A stretch of DNA of 37,140 nt from Bacteroidales bacterium UBA5219 (GCA_002412425.1 DHVB01000033.1:1-37140), one strand, 5' to 3'; numbered from the stretch's first letter, positions 22,352 to 33,015 are shown. The notes: generated by a model not told the origin, from the sequence alone. Translations and numbers: made by a program.

Positions 22352-24453
22352 GTTCAAGACGAGGCATATTGATTAAATACAACTTGCTATATCTAGTTTT
22401 AATAGCTATAGGAGTGTTTTTTATATGCAAAATTATTTACTTTCAATTTTTTTATGATAAGGAATTAATTGATAATGCTTTAAAAACTACAAAAGCTTAT
22501 ACTTCAATTGAACCAAGGCGAGGCGATATTTATTCTAGTGATGGAAAATTGTTGGTTACTTCTATAGCATATTACGAAGTTGGCATGGATCCAAATTCAG
22601 ATGCTATAACACAAAAAATATTTAATGAAAATTTAGATTCTTTAAGTTTGTGCTTATCTCAACTATTGCCAGATAAAACAAAACAACAGTACAGAAGTGA
22701 ATTAATAAAAGCCAGAGACTCAGGTTCTAGATATTATAGATTTAGTTTTAATCTTAGTTATACTGATTTTAAGAAAATGTCGAATTTTCCACTTCTAAGA
22801 AAAGGAAGGCTAAAAGGAGGATTTATTTATCAAAAAACTTATAGAAGAGAAAATTTATTTGGAGAATTGGCAAAAAGAACATTAGGTACTCAACCAACTG
22901 ACAGAGCCAAAGGAGTTGGTTTAGAAGATTCTTTTAATGAAGAGCTAGAAGGAGTAGAGGGTTATACTATAAACGAAAGAATTGCAGGAAATTTATGGAT
23001 GCCAATTGAAGACGCACAATATATAGAACCAAAAGATGGTCTTGATTTAATTACGACAATAAATATAGAACTACAAGATATAGTTGAAACAGCATTGATA
23101 AAACAACTTACTAAATATGAGGCAAGTTTTGGAACAGCTGTTGTAATGGATGTGAAAACAGGCAAGGTGTTGGCAATTGCTAATAAAGAATTAAACTCAA
23201 ACGGTGAATATGTAGAAAAAACAAATCATGCGGTTGCTTATGCAATAGATCCAGGTTCAACATTTAAACTTGTTTCTGCAATTATTGCTCTTGAAGATGG
23301 TTATGTAACGCCTGATGATATTATTGATACAGGAGATGGAAGTGAAAAAATTTCATACAAAACAGTTAAAGATACAAAAAAAGGTGGTTATGGTGCAATT
23401 AGTTTTCAAAGAGCAATAGAGGTTTCTTCAAACGTTGCAATTGCAAAGGTTGTATATGAAAACTACAAGCTCCAGCCTTTAAAGTTTTATAAAGGAATTG
23501 AAAGACTAAATTTGACAGAGCCTTTAGGTGTGAGCATAAAAGGTGAAACAAAACCAACAGTAAATATACCTTATCAAGGAACATGGTCGGGAATATCTTT
23601 AGTGCAAATGTCTATGGGATATGAGTTGCAAATTACACCTTTACAAATATTAGCTTTTTATAATGCTATTGCTAACAATGGTAAGTTTGTAAAACCACTT
23701 TTTGCCGAAGCACTTGCCGATAAAGGCAAAATAGTAAAATATTTTGAACCAGAAGTTCTTAACGAACAAATTTGCTCACCAAAAACTTTGAGTCAAGTGC
23801 AAAAAATGCTAGTAGGGGTAGTTGAAGAAGGAACTGCTAGAAATATAAAAAGTGAAAACTATCAAATTGCAGGAAAAACAGGAACCGCACAAATGAACTA
23901 TGGAAGAGATAGTCTTCAAAGAGGTTATCACGCTTCTTTTGTTGGGTATTTTCCAGCCGACAATCCAGAGTATTCGTGTATAGTGTCAATTTATGAACCT
24001 AAAAATGCTTATTACGGTGGAAGTGTTAGCGCTCCAGTGTTTAAGGAAATAGCAGACAAAATTTATTCTTTAAGTCCAAAATATTATAAATCATCAGCAG
24101 AAGAAGAGCTAGCTTACTCTTTACCAAGTGTGAAAAAAGGATGCAAGCAAGAAACAAGCAATGTTTTTAAGTGGTTGAATTATGAAGTGGATATTAAAGA
24201 TGTAAATCAAACTAAATGGATTACTGGAGTTTATAAAGGTGATGATATTGTAAAATTAAATCCAGTTAGTTTTAGTGATAATACTAAAGTTCCTGATGTG
24301 AGAAATATGGGATTAAAAGATGCAGTAGTAATTCTTGAAGATTGTGGACTTAGTACTCAAGTTGTTGGTAGAGGCAGAATTTACAGGCAAGTTCCAGAAG
24401 CAGGAAGTGATTTAAGAAAAGGCGACAAAATTATTTTATATCTATGCGAATGA
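22348..24453 (+). CDS. ftsI: Septal peptidoglycan transpeptidase FtsI/PBP with PASTA domain
   Basis: This 701-aa class B penicillin-binding protein has an N-terminal membrane anchor (about 11-30), a pedestal domain starting at EPRRGDIYSSDG (about 55-66), and the transpeptidase domain with STFK (Ser304 nucleophile, Lys307), SSN (360-362) and KTGTA (510-514). A single PASTA domain follows at the C-terminus (about 645-700, VPDVRNMGLKDAVVILED), a known trait of Bacteroidota FtsI and of Gram-positive division PBPs. It crosslinks septal peptidoglycan together with FtsW. It overlaps ftsL by 4 nt. Confidence 0.95.
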   Translation: MSSRRGILIKYNLLYLVLIAIGVFFICKIIYFQFFYDKELIDNALKTTKAYTSIEPRRGDIYSSDGKLLVTSIAYYEVGMDPNSDAITQKIFNENLDSLSLCLSQLLPDKTKQQYRSELIKARDSGSRYYRFSFNLSYTDFKKMSNFPLLRKGRLKGGFIYQKTYRRENLFGELAKRTLGTQPTDRAKGVGLEDSFNEELEGVEGYTINERIAGNLWMPIEDAQYIEPKDGLDLITTINIELQDIVETALIKQLTKYEASFGTAVVMDVKTGKVLAIANKELNSNGEYVEKTNHAVAYAIDPGSTFKLVSAIIALEDGYVTPDDIIDTGDGSEKISYKTVKDTKKGGYGAISFQRAIEVSSNVAIAKVVYENYKLQPLKFYKGIERLNLTEPLGVSIKGETKPTVNIPYQGTWSGISLVQMSMGYELQITPLQILAFYNAIANNGKFVKPLFAEALADKGKIVKYFEPEVLNEQICSPKTLSQVQKMLVGVVEEGTARNIKSENYQIAGKTGTAQMNYGRDSLQRGYHASFVGYFPADNPEYSCIVSIYEPKNAYYGGSVSAPVFKEIADKIYSLSPKYYKSSAEEELAYSLPSVKKGCKQETSNVFKWLNYEVDIKDVNQTKWITGVYKGDDIVKLNPVSFSDNTKVPDVRNMGLKDAVVILEDCGLSTQVVGRGRIYRQVPEAGSDLRKGDKIILYLCE

Positions 24454-25907
24454 ATATAAAAAATTACATATCAGAAATAAATGCAGTTGAAAGCATTTTT
24501 AATAATGATGGCAACTTTACAAAAATAGAGTTTGACTCTAGAAATGTGAAAGAAAATGACATGTTTGTTGCTATTGTTGGTAGCCTTCAAGATGGGCATG
24601 AATATATAAATCAAGCTATTGAAAAGGGTGCAAGTGTAATTATTTGTGAAAAAATGCCAGAAACTCTTAATCCAAAAGTGAGTTATATAAGTGTAAAATC
24701 ATCATCAAAAGCACTTGGAATTTTAGCTTCAAATTTTTATGATAATCCATCTCAAAAGTTAAGATTAGTTGGCGTTACAGGTACTAATGGAAAAACAACA
24801 ATTGCTACAAGTTTATATAATCTTATACAAAAATTAGGTTATAAAGCTGGCTTGATTTCTACTATACAAGTAATTATTGATAATAAAAAAATAGAAGCTA
24901 CACATACAACACCAGATCAACTCAAACTAAATAAATATTTGTCGGAAATGGTTGACTCTGGTTGCGATTACTGTTTTATGGAGGTTAGCTCTCATGCTAT
25001 AGTTCAAAACAGAATTGCTGGTTTACAGTTTGTAGGTGGAGTTTTCACAAATTTAACACACGACCACTTAGATTTTCATAAAACTTTTAAAGAATATTTA
25101 AAAGCAAAGCAACAATTTTTTACTTCTCTTTCTCCAAAGGCTTTTGCAATAACTAACAATGATGATAAAAACGGACAAGTAATGTTGCAAAACTCAAAGG
25201 CTAAAAAAATATCCTACGGTATTAAAACTGTTGCTGATTACAGAGCTAGTGTTTTAGAAAGTCATTTTGAGGGAATGTTGTTACAAATTGACAATAAAGA
25301 AGTTTGGACAAATTTTATAGGAAGATTTAATGTGTCTAATATTTTAGCAATTTATTCCACTGCAATAGAATTAGGATTTGAAAGCGATGAGGTTTTAAGA
25401 AATATTTCAGCTTTAAAACCAGTAGAAGGTAGATTTGAAACATTACATTCTAACAACAATATTACAGCAATAGTTGACTATGCACACACACCAGACGCTC
25501 TTGAAAATGTTTTGACAACAATAAACGAAATAAATGCTGGTGAAGGCAAAATAATTACTGTTGTTGGAGCAGGTGGAAATAGAGATAAAACCAAACGCCC
25601 CGAAATGGCTTGCGTTGCAGCAGAACTTAGCGATAAATTGATTCTTACATCTGATAATCCACGTTGCGAAGATCCAGAAGAAATACTAAAGGATATGCTT
25701 AAAGGTGTGAATATAGTTCAACAGAAAAAAACTATAAAAATTACAGATAGAAAAGAAGCAATAAAAACAGCTGTGATGCTTGCTAATAAAGGCGATATTA
25801 TTCTTGTTGCTGGAAAAGGACATGAAAAATATCAAGAAATTAATGGTGTTAAACATCATTTTGATGATAAAGAAGTTTTAAGTGAAATTTTTAATTTGTT
25901 ACAATAA
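24450..25907 (+). CDS. murE: UDP-MurNAc-tripeptide ligase MurE (meso-DAP type)
   Basis: This 485-aa ligase starts at the ATG at 24450, which gives an ATGA overlap with ftsI; an ATG 6 nt upstream is also possible. It has the ATP-binding loop GVTGTNGKTT (about 106-115), a middle domain with HTTPDQ and SSHA, and a C-terminal domain with the DNPR motif (402-405). DNPR marks enzymes that add meso-diaminopimelate rather than lysine, so the wall is expected to be DAP-type. It catalyses the third amino acid addition in the cytoplasm. Its stop overlaps the mraY start by one nt. Confidence 0.95.
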   Translation: MNIKNYISEINAVESIFNNDGNFTKIEFDSRNVKENDMFVAIVGSLQDGHEYINQAIEKGASVIICEKMPETLNPKVSYISVKSSSKALGILASNFYDNPSQKLRLVGVTGTNGKTTIATSLYNLIQKLGYKAGLISTIQVIIDNKKIEATHTTPDQLKLNKYLSEMVDSGCDYCFMEVSSHAIVQNRIAGLQFVGGVFTNLTHDHLDFHKTFKEYLKAKQQFFTSLSPKAFAITNNDDKNGQVMLQNSKAKKISYGIKTVADYRASVLESHFEGMLLQIDNKEVWTNFIGRFNVSNILAIYSTAIELGFESDEVLRNISALKPVEGRFETLHSNNNITAIVDYAHTPDALENVLTTINEINAGEGKIITVVGAGGNRDKTKRPEMACVAAELSDKLILTSDNPRCEDPEEILKDMLKGVNIVQQKKTIKITDRKEAIKTAVMLANKGDIILVAGKGHEKYQEINGVKHHFDDKEVLSEIFNLLQ

Positions 25908-27148
25908 TGCTATACTACTTATTTAGTTATTTACAAGAATTAGGTGTTCCAGGAGCGGGAGTTTTTGAATATATTACTTTCAGAGCTGCTATGGCAACAA
26001 TCACATCTTTGATTGTTAGTATATTTTTTGGTAAAAAAATTATTAGACTTTTACAAAAGCGTCAAATTGGAGAAGAAATAAGAGATTTGGGCTTAGAAGA
26101 CCAAATGAAGAAAAAAGGAACTCCAACAATGGGTGGACTTATAATAATTGCGGCAATAATTATTCCAACATTGTTATTTGCAAAACTTGATAATATTTAT
26201 GTTTTGTTGATGCTTATTACAACCGTATGGCTTGGAACAATAGGCTTTTTAGACGATTATTTAAAAATTAAAAATAAAAATAAAGTTGGATTAAAAGGAA
26301 AATACAAAATAATTGGACAAATAGCTTTGGGTTTTATTGTTGGTGGAATTTTGTATTTCTCTGATGATGTTGTAATAAGAACTAAAGTATGTGGAACAAC
26401 CAACCAAGAAGTAGTGGAAGTTGTTGATAATCAAAATTGTAGTGAGTTTGTAGAATATGTTGATGTTAAATCAACCAAAACTACTATACCTTTTTTCAAA
26501 AATAATGAGTTCGACTATGCAATGCTAGTTTGGTTTTTGGGAGAAAATGCAGAGAAAGTGGCTTGGTTGGTTTTTATTATTGTTACAATTCTGATAGTAA
26601 CGGCGGTGTCTAATGGAGCAAACTTAACCGATGGTTTAGATGGTTTGGCTACTGGCTCGTCGGCAATAATAGGAGCTACTTTAGGAATTTTAGCCTATGT
26701 CTCTGGAAACAGAATTGCAGCAGAATATTTACATATTTTGTACATTCCAAATACTGGAGAGCTAGTTATATTTATGGCAGCTTTTATTGGAGCAACAATT
26801 GGTTTCTTATGGTATAATTCTTTCCCTGCTCAAATTTTTATGGGCGATACAGGAAGTTTGACAATAGGTGGAATAATTGCTGTATTTGCAATAATTATAA
26901 AGAAAGAACTGCTAATTCCAATTTTATGTGGAGTTTTTCTTGCCGAAAGCTTGTCGGTAATGATACAAGTTTCATATTTTAAATTTACTAAGCGAAAGTA
27001 TGGCGAGGGGCGAAGGGTGTTTTTAATGGCACCGCTTCATCATCATTACCAAAAGAAAGGATTTCCAGAGCCAAAAATTGTTACAAGATTTTGGATAATT
27101 TCTTTGATACTTGCTGTAATATCAATTATAACCCTAAAATTAAGATAA
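25907..27148 (+). CDS. mraY: Phospho-MurNAc-pentapeptide transferase MraY
   Basis: This 413-aa polytopic membrane enzyme makes lipid I by moving phospho-MurNAc-pentapeptide to undecaprenyl phosphate. Visible family motifs are KKGTPTMGG (about 66-74), FLDDYLK with the catalytic Asp pair (about 117-123), NLTDGLDGLATG (about 243-254), FMGDTGSL (about 311-318) and the cytoplasmic APLHHHYQKKG. It is about 50 residues longer than the E. coli enzyme because of a soluble insertion around 152-200 (two Cys), a feature seen in Bacteroidota MraY. Confidence 0.95.
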   Translation: MLYYLFSYLQELGVPGAGVFEYITFRAAMATITSLIVSIFFGKKIIRLLQKRQIGEEIRDLGLEDQMKKKGTPTMGGLIIIAAIIIPTLLFAKLDNIYVLLMLITTVWLGTIGFLDDYLKIKNKNKVGLKGKYKIIGQIALGFIVGGILYFSDDVVIRTKVCGTTNQEVVEVVDNQNCSEFVEYVDVKSTKTTIPFFKNNEFDYAMLVWFLGENAEKVAWLVFIIVTILIVTAVSNGANLTDGLDGLATGSSAIIGATLGILAYVSGNRIAAEYLHILYIPNTGELVIFMAAFIGATIGFLWYNSFPAQIFMGDTGSLTIGGIIAVFAIIIKKELLIPILCGVFLAESLSVMIQVSYFKFTKRKYGEGRRVFLMAPLHHHYQKKGFPEPKIVTRFWIISLILAVISIITLKLR

Positions 27149-27149
27149 G

Positions 27150-28499
27150 ATGGAAGAGAGAATTGTAATATTAGGTGCAGGCGAAAGTGGAACTGGTGCA
27201 GCAATTTTAGCAGCAGTAAAAGGCTATGATGTTTTTGTTTCAGATAAAGGAAGTATTGATGAAAAATATAAAACTTTATTAAAACAATACAATGTAAATT
27301 TTGAAGAAAACAAACATAGCGAAGACATAATTTTATCAGCTTCTGAAATTATAAAAAGCCCAGGTATTCCTGATAGTGTTCCTATGATAAAAAAGATAAA
27401 AGAAATAGGAACTCCAATAATTTCAGAGATTGAATTTGCAGCAAGATATACTGATGCAATAAAAATATGTGTTACTGGAAGCAACGGCAAAACAACAACA
27501 ACAATGTTGATTTATCATATTTTGCAAAAAGCAGGTTTAAATGTTGGCTTAGCAGGAAATGTAGGACAAAGTTTTGCTTATCAAGTAGCAACAGGAAATT
27601 TTGAATATTACGTAATTGAATTAAGCAGTTTCCAATTAGACACTATGTTTGATTTTAAGTCGGAGTTGTCGGTTTTGCTAAATATCACACCAGACCATTT
27701 AGATAGATATGATTATAAATTTCAAAATTATGTTGACTCAAAATTTAGAATACTTCAAAATACAACATTTAAAGATGTGTTTATTTATTGTTCTGACGAC
27801 CAAACTATAATGCAAGAAATTAGCAAGAGAGAAATTTTGGCTCAACAATTTGAATTTACACAAAACAAAGATGAAATAGAGAATGGAGCTTTATTAAACA
27901 AAAACACAAACGAAATAAATTATATTACTAATCATAAACAGGATTTTACTATGCAAATAAATGAGTTATCAATTCAAGGGAAACACAATGTTTACAATTC
28001 AATGGCAGCAGGTATTGTTGCTCAAGTTTTAAACATAAGAAAAGATGTAATTCGAGAAAGTTTAAGAGATTTTAAAAGTATAGAACATAGGCTAGAGTCT
28101 GTGATAAGTGTGCATGGAATCAAATTTATTAATGATTCAAAAGCAACAAATGTAAACTCTGCTTGGTATGCTTTAGAATCTGTAAATTCGCCTATAATAT
28201 GGATAGTTGGTGGAATAGACAAAGGAAATGACTACGACTCATTAAAAGATTTAGTGAGAGAAAAAGTAAAAGCTATTGTATGTTTAGGAAAAGATAATAC
28301 TGCTATTCACAAGGCTTTTGCTGACATAGTTCCAAAAATTGTTGATACCACTTCAATGCCAGAAGCAGTAAACACTGCATATTATCTTGGCAAAAAGAAC
28401 GATACAGTTTTATTGTCGCCAGCATGTGCAAGTTTTGATTTGTTCGAAAACTATGAAGATAGAGGAAATCAATTTAAACTAGCAGTAAGAGCTTTATAG
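27150..28499 (+). CDS. murD: UDP-MurNAc-L-Ala:D-Glu ligase MurD
   Basis: This 449-aa Mur ligase starts 1 nt after mraY. An N-terminal nucleotide-sugar binding domain (VILGAGESGTGAAILA at 5-20) is followed by the ATP loop VTGSNGKTTTT (about 109-119), a middle domain with NITPDHLDRY, and a C-terminal domain with WIVGGIDKGNDY and LLSPACASFD. It adds D-glutamate to UDP-MurNAc-L-alanine in the cytoplasm. Length and motifs are standard. Confidence 0.95.
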   Translation: MEERIVILGAGESGTGAAILAAVKGYDVFVSDKGSIDEKYKTLLKQYNVNFEENKHSEDIILSASEIIKSPGIPDSVPMIKKIKEIGTPIISEIEFAARYTDAIKICVTGSNGKTTTTMLIYHILQKAGLNVGLAGNVGQSFAYQVATGNFEYYVIELSSFQLDTMFDFKSELSVLLNITPDHLDRYDYKFQNYVDSKFRILQNTTFKDVFIYCSDDQTIMQEISKREILAQQFEFTQNKDEIENGALLNKNTNEINYITNHKQDFTMQINELSIQGKHNVYNSMAAGIVAQVLNIRKDVIRESLRDFKSIEHRLESVISVHGIKFINDSKATNVNSAWYALESVNSPIIWIVGGIDKGNDYDSLKDLVREKVKAIVCLGKDNTAIHKAFADIVPKIVDTTSMPEAVNTAYYLGKKNDTVLLSPACASFDLFENYEDRGNQFKLAVRAL

Positions 28500-28508
28500 A
28501 AAATAAAA

Positions 28509-29786
28509 ATGGGAAAGATTAAAAAGAAAATATTTAAAGGCGATATGGGTATTTGGATAATTATTCTACTTTTATCCATTTATTCTATGCTTGCTGTTTA
28601 TTCTGCTTCGAGCCAATTGGCATATCGCGAGGCAGGAGGAAATACTACTTTTTATCTTATACGGCAAGCGGTAATGCTAATGATAGGAGCAGCAACTATA
28701 TTAGTAGTACATAATATCCCTTATAAATATTTTTCACGAGCTTCTGTATTTTTGTGGTATCTTGCAATTGGCTTATTAGTATTTACATTGTTTTTTGGAA
28801 TTAATGTAAACGAAGCTCGTAGATGGATAATGCTCCCTGGTGGTATAACCTTTCAAACTTCAGATTTTGCTAAAGTCGCACTTATAATGTATATAGCCAG
28901 AAATTTAGCAATAAAAGAAGAAGAGGTAAATACCTGGAAAGGTTGCTTTAAAAAGCTATATTTCCCAATATTATTAACAGTAGGTTTGATTTTACCTGCC
29001 AATTTATCTACTGCTATACTTTTATTTGGAACTACTATGCTATTGATATTTTTTAGCAATTTAAAATTTAAGTATTTCGCAGCAATGATAGGAGCCAGTT
29101 TGGTCCTTGGTATTTTGTTTTTTGGAGCAGTAAAAACTTTTAAACATGTAGGACGTTTCGAAACTTGGAATAATAGAATAGAAAATTTTACTAACAAAAC
29201 TGATAAGGAAGAAAATATTCAAGAAAAACATTCAAAAATAGCAATAGCTAAAGGTGGTTTGTTTGGCTTGGGACCAGGAAAATCAAATCAAAGAAATATT
29301 TTACCACATCCATATTCAGACTATATTTTTGCAATAATTATAGAAGAGTACGGTTTGATTTTTGGAGCAATTCCGCTTATTGTGCTTTATCTGTATTTAT
29401 TTATGAGAGTTAGACGAATTGTAAAAAATACTAATAGAAAGTTTGGTGCTTACATTGTGAGCGGATTAGCAGCTCTTATAGTTTTACAGGCGTTTTCAAA
29501 TATGGCAGTAACAACAAATGTTATTCCAGTAACTGGTCAGCCTTTGCCTATGGTAAGTTATGGCGGAACTTCAATTATATTTATGGGAATGGCACTAGGA
29601 ATAATTCTTAGTGTTAGTAGGGAAGTTGAAGAAATGAAAGATGCAAAAAAATCACAAGGTATGGAAGATGATATTCCAAATGCAGAAATTGAAAATGCAG
29701 ATTCTGAAGTGATAGAGCCAGATGAGAAAGTATTAGAAGAAAGTTTAAATTTAGTTATAAATACAAAAGAAAATGAAGAATCTTAG
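28509..29786 (+). CDS. ftsW: Septal peptidoglycan glycosyltransferase FtsW
   Basis: This 425-aa SEDS-family protein has about ten transmembrane segments. Family signatures are SIYSMLAVYSAS near the N-terminus, ARRWIMLPG (about 104-112), the FQTSDFAKVALI loop, and NVIPVTGQPLPMVSYGGTS (about 337-355) near the end. It polymerises lipid II at the septum with FtsI. After the last helix the protein has an acidic cytoplasmic tail of about 45 residues (Glu/Asp-rich) with no assigned role. Its end overlaps murG by 14 nt. Confidence 0.94.
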   Translation: MGKIKKKIFKGDMGIWIIILLLSIYSMLAVYSASSQLAYREAGGNTTFYLIRQAVMLMIGAATILVVHNIPYKYFSRASVFLWYLAIGLLVFTLFFGINVNEARRWIMLPGGITFQTSDFAKVALIMYIARNLAIKEEEVNTWKGCFKKLYFPILLTVGLILPANLSTAILLFGTTMLLIFFSNLKFKYFAAMIGASLVLGILFFGAVKTFKHVGRFETWNNRIENFTNKTDKEENIQEKHSKIAIAKGGLFGLGPGKSNQRNILPHPYSDYIFAIIIEEYGLIFGAIPLIVLYLYLFMRVRRIVKNTNRKFGAYIVSGLAALIVLQAFSNMAVTTNVIPVTGQPLPMVSYGGTSIIFMGMALGIILSVSREVEEMKDAKKSQGMEDDIPNAEIENADSEVIEPDEKVLEESLNLVINTKENEES

Positions 29787-30876
29787 AATAATAATTAGTG
29801 GCGGAGGAACAGGAGGACATATTTTTCCTGCTATTTCTATTGCTAATGCATTAAAAGCAAAATGGGCAGATACTGAGATATTGTTTATTGGTGCCGAAGG
29901 TAGAATGGAAATGGAAAAAGTTCCTGCCGCAGGATATAAAATAATAGGACTACCAGTGATTGGTCTGAAAAGAAAAATTTCTTTATCAATTTTCACATTT
30001 ATTTTCAAAACTATAAAAAGCTATAGAAAAGCAAAAAAAATAATTAAAGAATTTAAACCTGATGTGGTTGTCGGCGTTGGCGGATATGCAAGCGGACCAG
30101 CATTAAAAGCTGCCGCAAGTTTGAAAATCCCTTATTTGGTTCAAGAGCAAAATTCTTATCCAGGTGTAACAAACAAACTTTTGGCAAAAAAAGCAAGTAA
30201 AATTTGTGTTGCTTATGATAATATGGATAAATTTTTCCCAGCAGAAAAAATAATAAAAACAGGCAACCCAATACGTGCTGATATTCAAAATATTACGAAT
30301 AAATCTAGCGAGGCTTTTAAGTTTTTCGATCTTAATCCCGACAAAGCAACAGTTTTAGTAATAGGCGGAAGTTTAGGAGCAAGAACAATAAATAATAGTA
30401 TAGCAAACACTTTGAACGAATATGTAAAATCAGATGTTCAAGTAATTTGGCAAACTGGAAAACACTACTTTGACAAAGCTGACGAAATTGTAGGAGAAAT
30501 AAATTCAGATTTAATTTTTGTAAGCGATTTTATTTATAGAATGGATTATGCTTTTTCTGTTGCCGATATAATAATATCACGTGCTGGTGCTGGAAGTATT
30601 TCCGAACTTTGTGTAGTAGGTAAACCTACAATACTTGTTCCTTCGCCTAATGTTGCCGAAGACCACCAAACAAAAAATGCTTTAGCACTATCAACAGTAA
30701 ATGCAGCAATATTGGTTAAAGATTCAGATGCAGAAAAAGAATTGACAAAACAAACTTTAGAATTATTAAATAATAAAGAACAACGCGAAATCTTAGCTAA
30801 AAATATAAAAAAATTAGAGTTAGCAGATGCAGCAAATATTATAGCAGATGAAATTAAAAAATTAGCAAATGAATAA
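29773..30876 (+). CDS. murG: Lipid II synthase MurG
   Basis: This 367-aa GT-B glycosyltransferase has the N-terminal GGGTGGHIFPA loop (about 10-20), VVGVGGYASGP, the mid-protein GGSLGAR, and the donor-site RAGAGSISEL. It adds GlcNAc to lipid I at the inner face of the membrane. A basic hydrophobic patch around LKRKISLSIFTFIFKTIKSY may serve for membrane contact. It overlaps both ftsW (14 nt) and murC (8 nt), so the three are translated as a chain. Confidence 0.95.
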   Translation: MKNLRIIISGGGTGGHIFPAISIANALKAKWADTEILFIGAEGRMEMEKVPAAGYKIIGLPVIGLKRKISLSIFTFIFKTIKSYRKAKKIIKEFKPDVVVGVGGYASGPALKAAASLKIPYLVQEQNSYPGVTNKLLAKKASKICVAYDNMDKFFPAEKIIKTGNPIRADIQNITNKSSEAFKFFDLNPDKATVLVIGGSLGARTINNSIANTLNEYVKSDVQVIWQTGKHYFDKADEIVGEINSDLIFVSDFIYRMDYAFSVADIIISRAGAGSISELCVVGKPTILVPSPNVAEDHQTKNALALSTVNAAILVKDSDAEKELTKQTLELLNNKEQREILAKNIKKLELADAANIIADEIKKLANE

Positions 30877-32248
30877 ATTGTACGAAAATATTTATTTTAT
30901 AGGAATTGGCGGTATAGGAATGTCGGCTTTGGCACAGTATTTTCTTAACCAAGGTTTTAGAGTTTCTGGTTACGACAGGGTAAGAAATGAAATGTGCATT
31001 AGACTAGAAAAGCTTGGCATAACAATACATTACGAAGATAATATTAATATGATAAATTCATATTTTAAAAATCCAGAAAATACTTTAGTTGTTTACACAC
31101 CTGCAATACCAACAACTCATTCAGAACTTAATTGGTTTAAAAATAATAATTTTAAAATTCAAAAACGTTCCGAAACACTTGGGAATATTACAAGTCATAA
31201 AAAAACAATTGCAATAGCTGGTTCTCATGGTAAAACTTCTGTTTCGGGAATTAGTGCACATATTATCTCAAATACAGAAAAATCATGTACAGCTTTTATA
31301 GGTGGAATTTTAAAAAATAGAAATTCTAATTTTATTATAAATGCAAAAAGCGAAAATATTGTAGTCGAAGCCGACGAATACGACAGATCGTTTTTAAATT
31401 TAGAACCTAGTTTAGCATTAATAACAAGTGTAGAAGAAGACCATTTAGATATTTATGAAAATTTAGAAAACATAAGTTCTGCTTTTCAAGATTTTGCGAA
31501 TAAAACAAAAAATAAAGGAATAGTAATTTTAAATAGTAAAATAGACCCAAAATTTAAAGAAAATTTACGCAAAGATTTGAATATTTATCACTATGGTTTA
31601 AATAATGAAAATTGCGACTTCTACCTATATAATATTAGGTATGAAAATGGAGAGTGTTATTTTGATATAAAATTTCTTAAAGATGAGTTGAAAGATATAA
31701 AATACATTTTTCCGGGAAATCACAATTTTGAAAATGTTTTAGCAGCAGCAAGTATTTCGTATTTGTCAGGAGTTTCGCTTGAAGAAATTCGCAAGGGAAT
31801 TGAAACATTTAAGGGAATAGTTAGAAGATTTGATTATATTGTAAAAAATCACGAACATATTTATATCGACGATTACGCACATCATCCAAGCGAAATTTCA
31901 GCATTTTTAACAGCAGTAAGACAAATTTTCCCAAATAAAAAACTCACAGTAATTTTTCAACCACATTTGTATAGCAGAACTCAATCGTTTTATGAGGAAT
32001 TTGCAAAAAGCCTATCTATTAGTGACGACTTAATTTTGTTGCCTATTTATCCTGCACGCGAAGAACCTATACCAGGAATAAACTCAGAGTTAATTTTAAG
32101 TTTGGTAAGTACTAAAGAAAAACAAGTTTGCGAAAAAAATAATTTAATAGAACTGATAGAAAGCAAAAAACCTGAACTTTTAGTTACTATGGGTGCAGGA
32201 GATATAGACCAATTTGTTCAAAAAATTAAACATATTTTTATAAAATGA
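30869..32248 (+). CDS. murC: UDP-MurNAc:L-alanine ligase MurC
   Basis: This 459-aa Mur ligase has the N-terminal FIGIGGIGMSALA (about 10-22), the ATP loop AGSHGKTS (about 115-122), EADEYDRSFL, and the C-terminal YIDDYAHHPSEI and FQPHLYSRT. It attaches the first residue of the stem peptide, L-alanine. The order murG-murC-ftsQ is conserved. It overlaps ftsQ by 4 nt. Confidence 0.95.
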   Translation: MNKLYENIYFIGIGGIGMSALAQYFLNQGFRVSGYDRVRNEMCIRLEKLGITIHYEDNINMINSYFKNPENTLVVYTPAIPTTHSELNWFKNNNFKIQKRSETLGNITSHKKTIAIAGSHGKTSVSGISAHIISNTEKSCTAFIGGILKNRNSNFIINAKSENIVVEADEYDRSFLNLEPSLALITSVEEDHLDIYENLENISSAFQDFANKTKNKGIVILNSKIDPKFKENLRKDLNIYHYGLNNENCDFYLYNIRYENGECYFDIKFLKDELKDIKYIFPGNHNFENVLAAASISYLSGVSLEEIRKGIETFKGIVRRFDYIVKNHEHIYIDDYAHHPSEISAFLTAVRQIFPNKKLTVIFQPHLYSRTQSFYEEFAKSLSISDDLILLPIYPAREEPIPGINSELILSLVSTKEKQVCEKNNLIELIESKKPELLVTMGAGDIDQFVQKIKHIFIK

Positions 32249-33012
32249 TAAAAGTAATTCTAAAAATATTGCAATGGGCTATTTTGTTTGTATACTTAAT
32301 TGTAGCATTAAGTTTTACAAACACTAAAAGAGATGAAATACTCTCAAGCACTGTTAGTATAAATATTTTTGGCAAACACAATTTTTTGAACAAAGAATTA
32401 GTTGAAAAATTATTTAAAGAAAATAATATCGTTTTAGATTCTGTAAATATTAAAAGTCTTGATTTTAATGCAATTGAAAAGTTTTTAGAAGAAAACCCTT
32501 ATGTTAAGAATGCTGAAATTTATAATAATTTAGATGGCAATATAACAATAGACTTAGCGCAAAAGAAACCTGTTATGAGAGTTATTACCGACCAAGTGAA
32601 CTTGTATATAGACGAGGACTGCAATCCTATGCCAATATCTGAAAATTATACAGCACAATTAATTGTAGTTACAGGAAATTTAGACCAAGAATTTTTCAAA
32701 ACACAAAATAAATCAAAATTAAATCGTGATGGGCTAAGTCTATTAAATCTGTTTGATTTTGTAAATTTTATAAATTCTCATGAATTATGGGGGGCGCAAG
32801 TAGAACAAATAAATATTAGTCCAAAAGGAGACATAGAATTAGTACCTAGAGTTGGTAATCATGTAATTATTTTAGGAAATTTAGATAATTATGAATATAA
32901 ATTAAAAAAATTAGAAACTTTATATTTAAAAGGTTTTGATATTGTTGATTGGAACAAATATTCAAGCATAAACTTAAAATATTCAGATCAAGTAATTTGT
33001 AAAAAAAGGTAA
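32245..33012 (+). CDS. ftsQ: Cell division protein FtsQ
   Basis: This 255-aa protein has an N-terminal transmembrane helix (about 7-25, LQWAILFVYLIVALSFTN), a POTRA domain (about 40-110, with FLEENPYVKNAEIYNNLDG) and a C-terminal beta domain (VEQINISPKGDIELVP). It links early cytoplasmic division proteins to FtsL and FtsB in the periplasm. Primary sequence is divergent, as usual; position between murC and ftsA confirms it. Confidence 0.9.
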   Translation: MIKVILKILQWAILFVYLIVALSFTNTKRDEILSSTVSINIFGKHNFLNKELVEKLFKENNIVLDSVNIKSLDFNAIEKFLEENPYVKNAEIYNNLDGNITIDLAQKKPVMRVITDQVNLYIDEDCNPMPISENYTAQLIVVTGNLDQEFFKTQNKSKLNRDGLSLLNLFDFVNFINSHELWGAQVEQINISPKGDIELVPRVGNHVIILGNLDNYEYKLKKLETLYLKGFDIVDWNKYSSINLKYSDQVICKKR

Positions 33013-33015
33013 CAA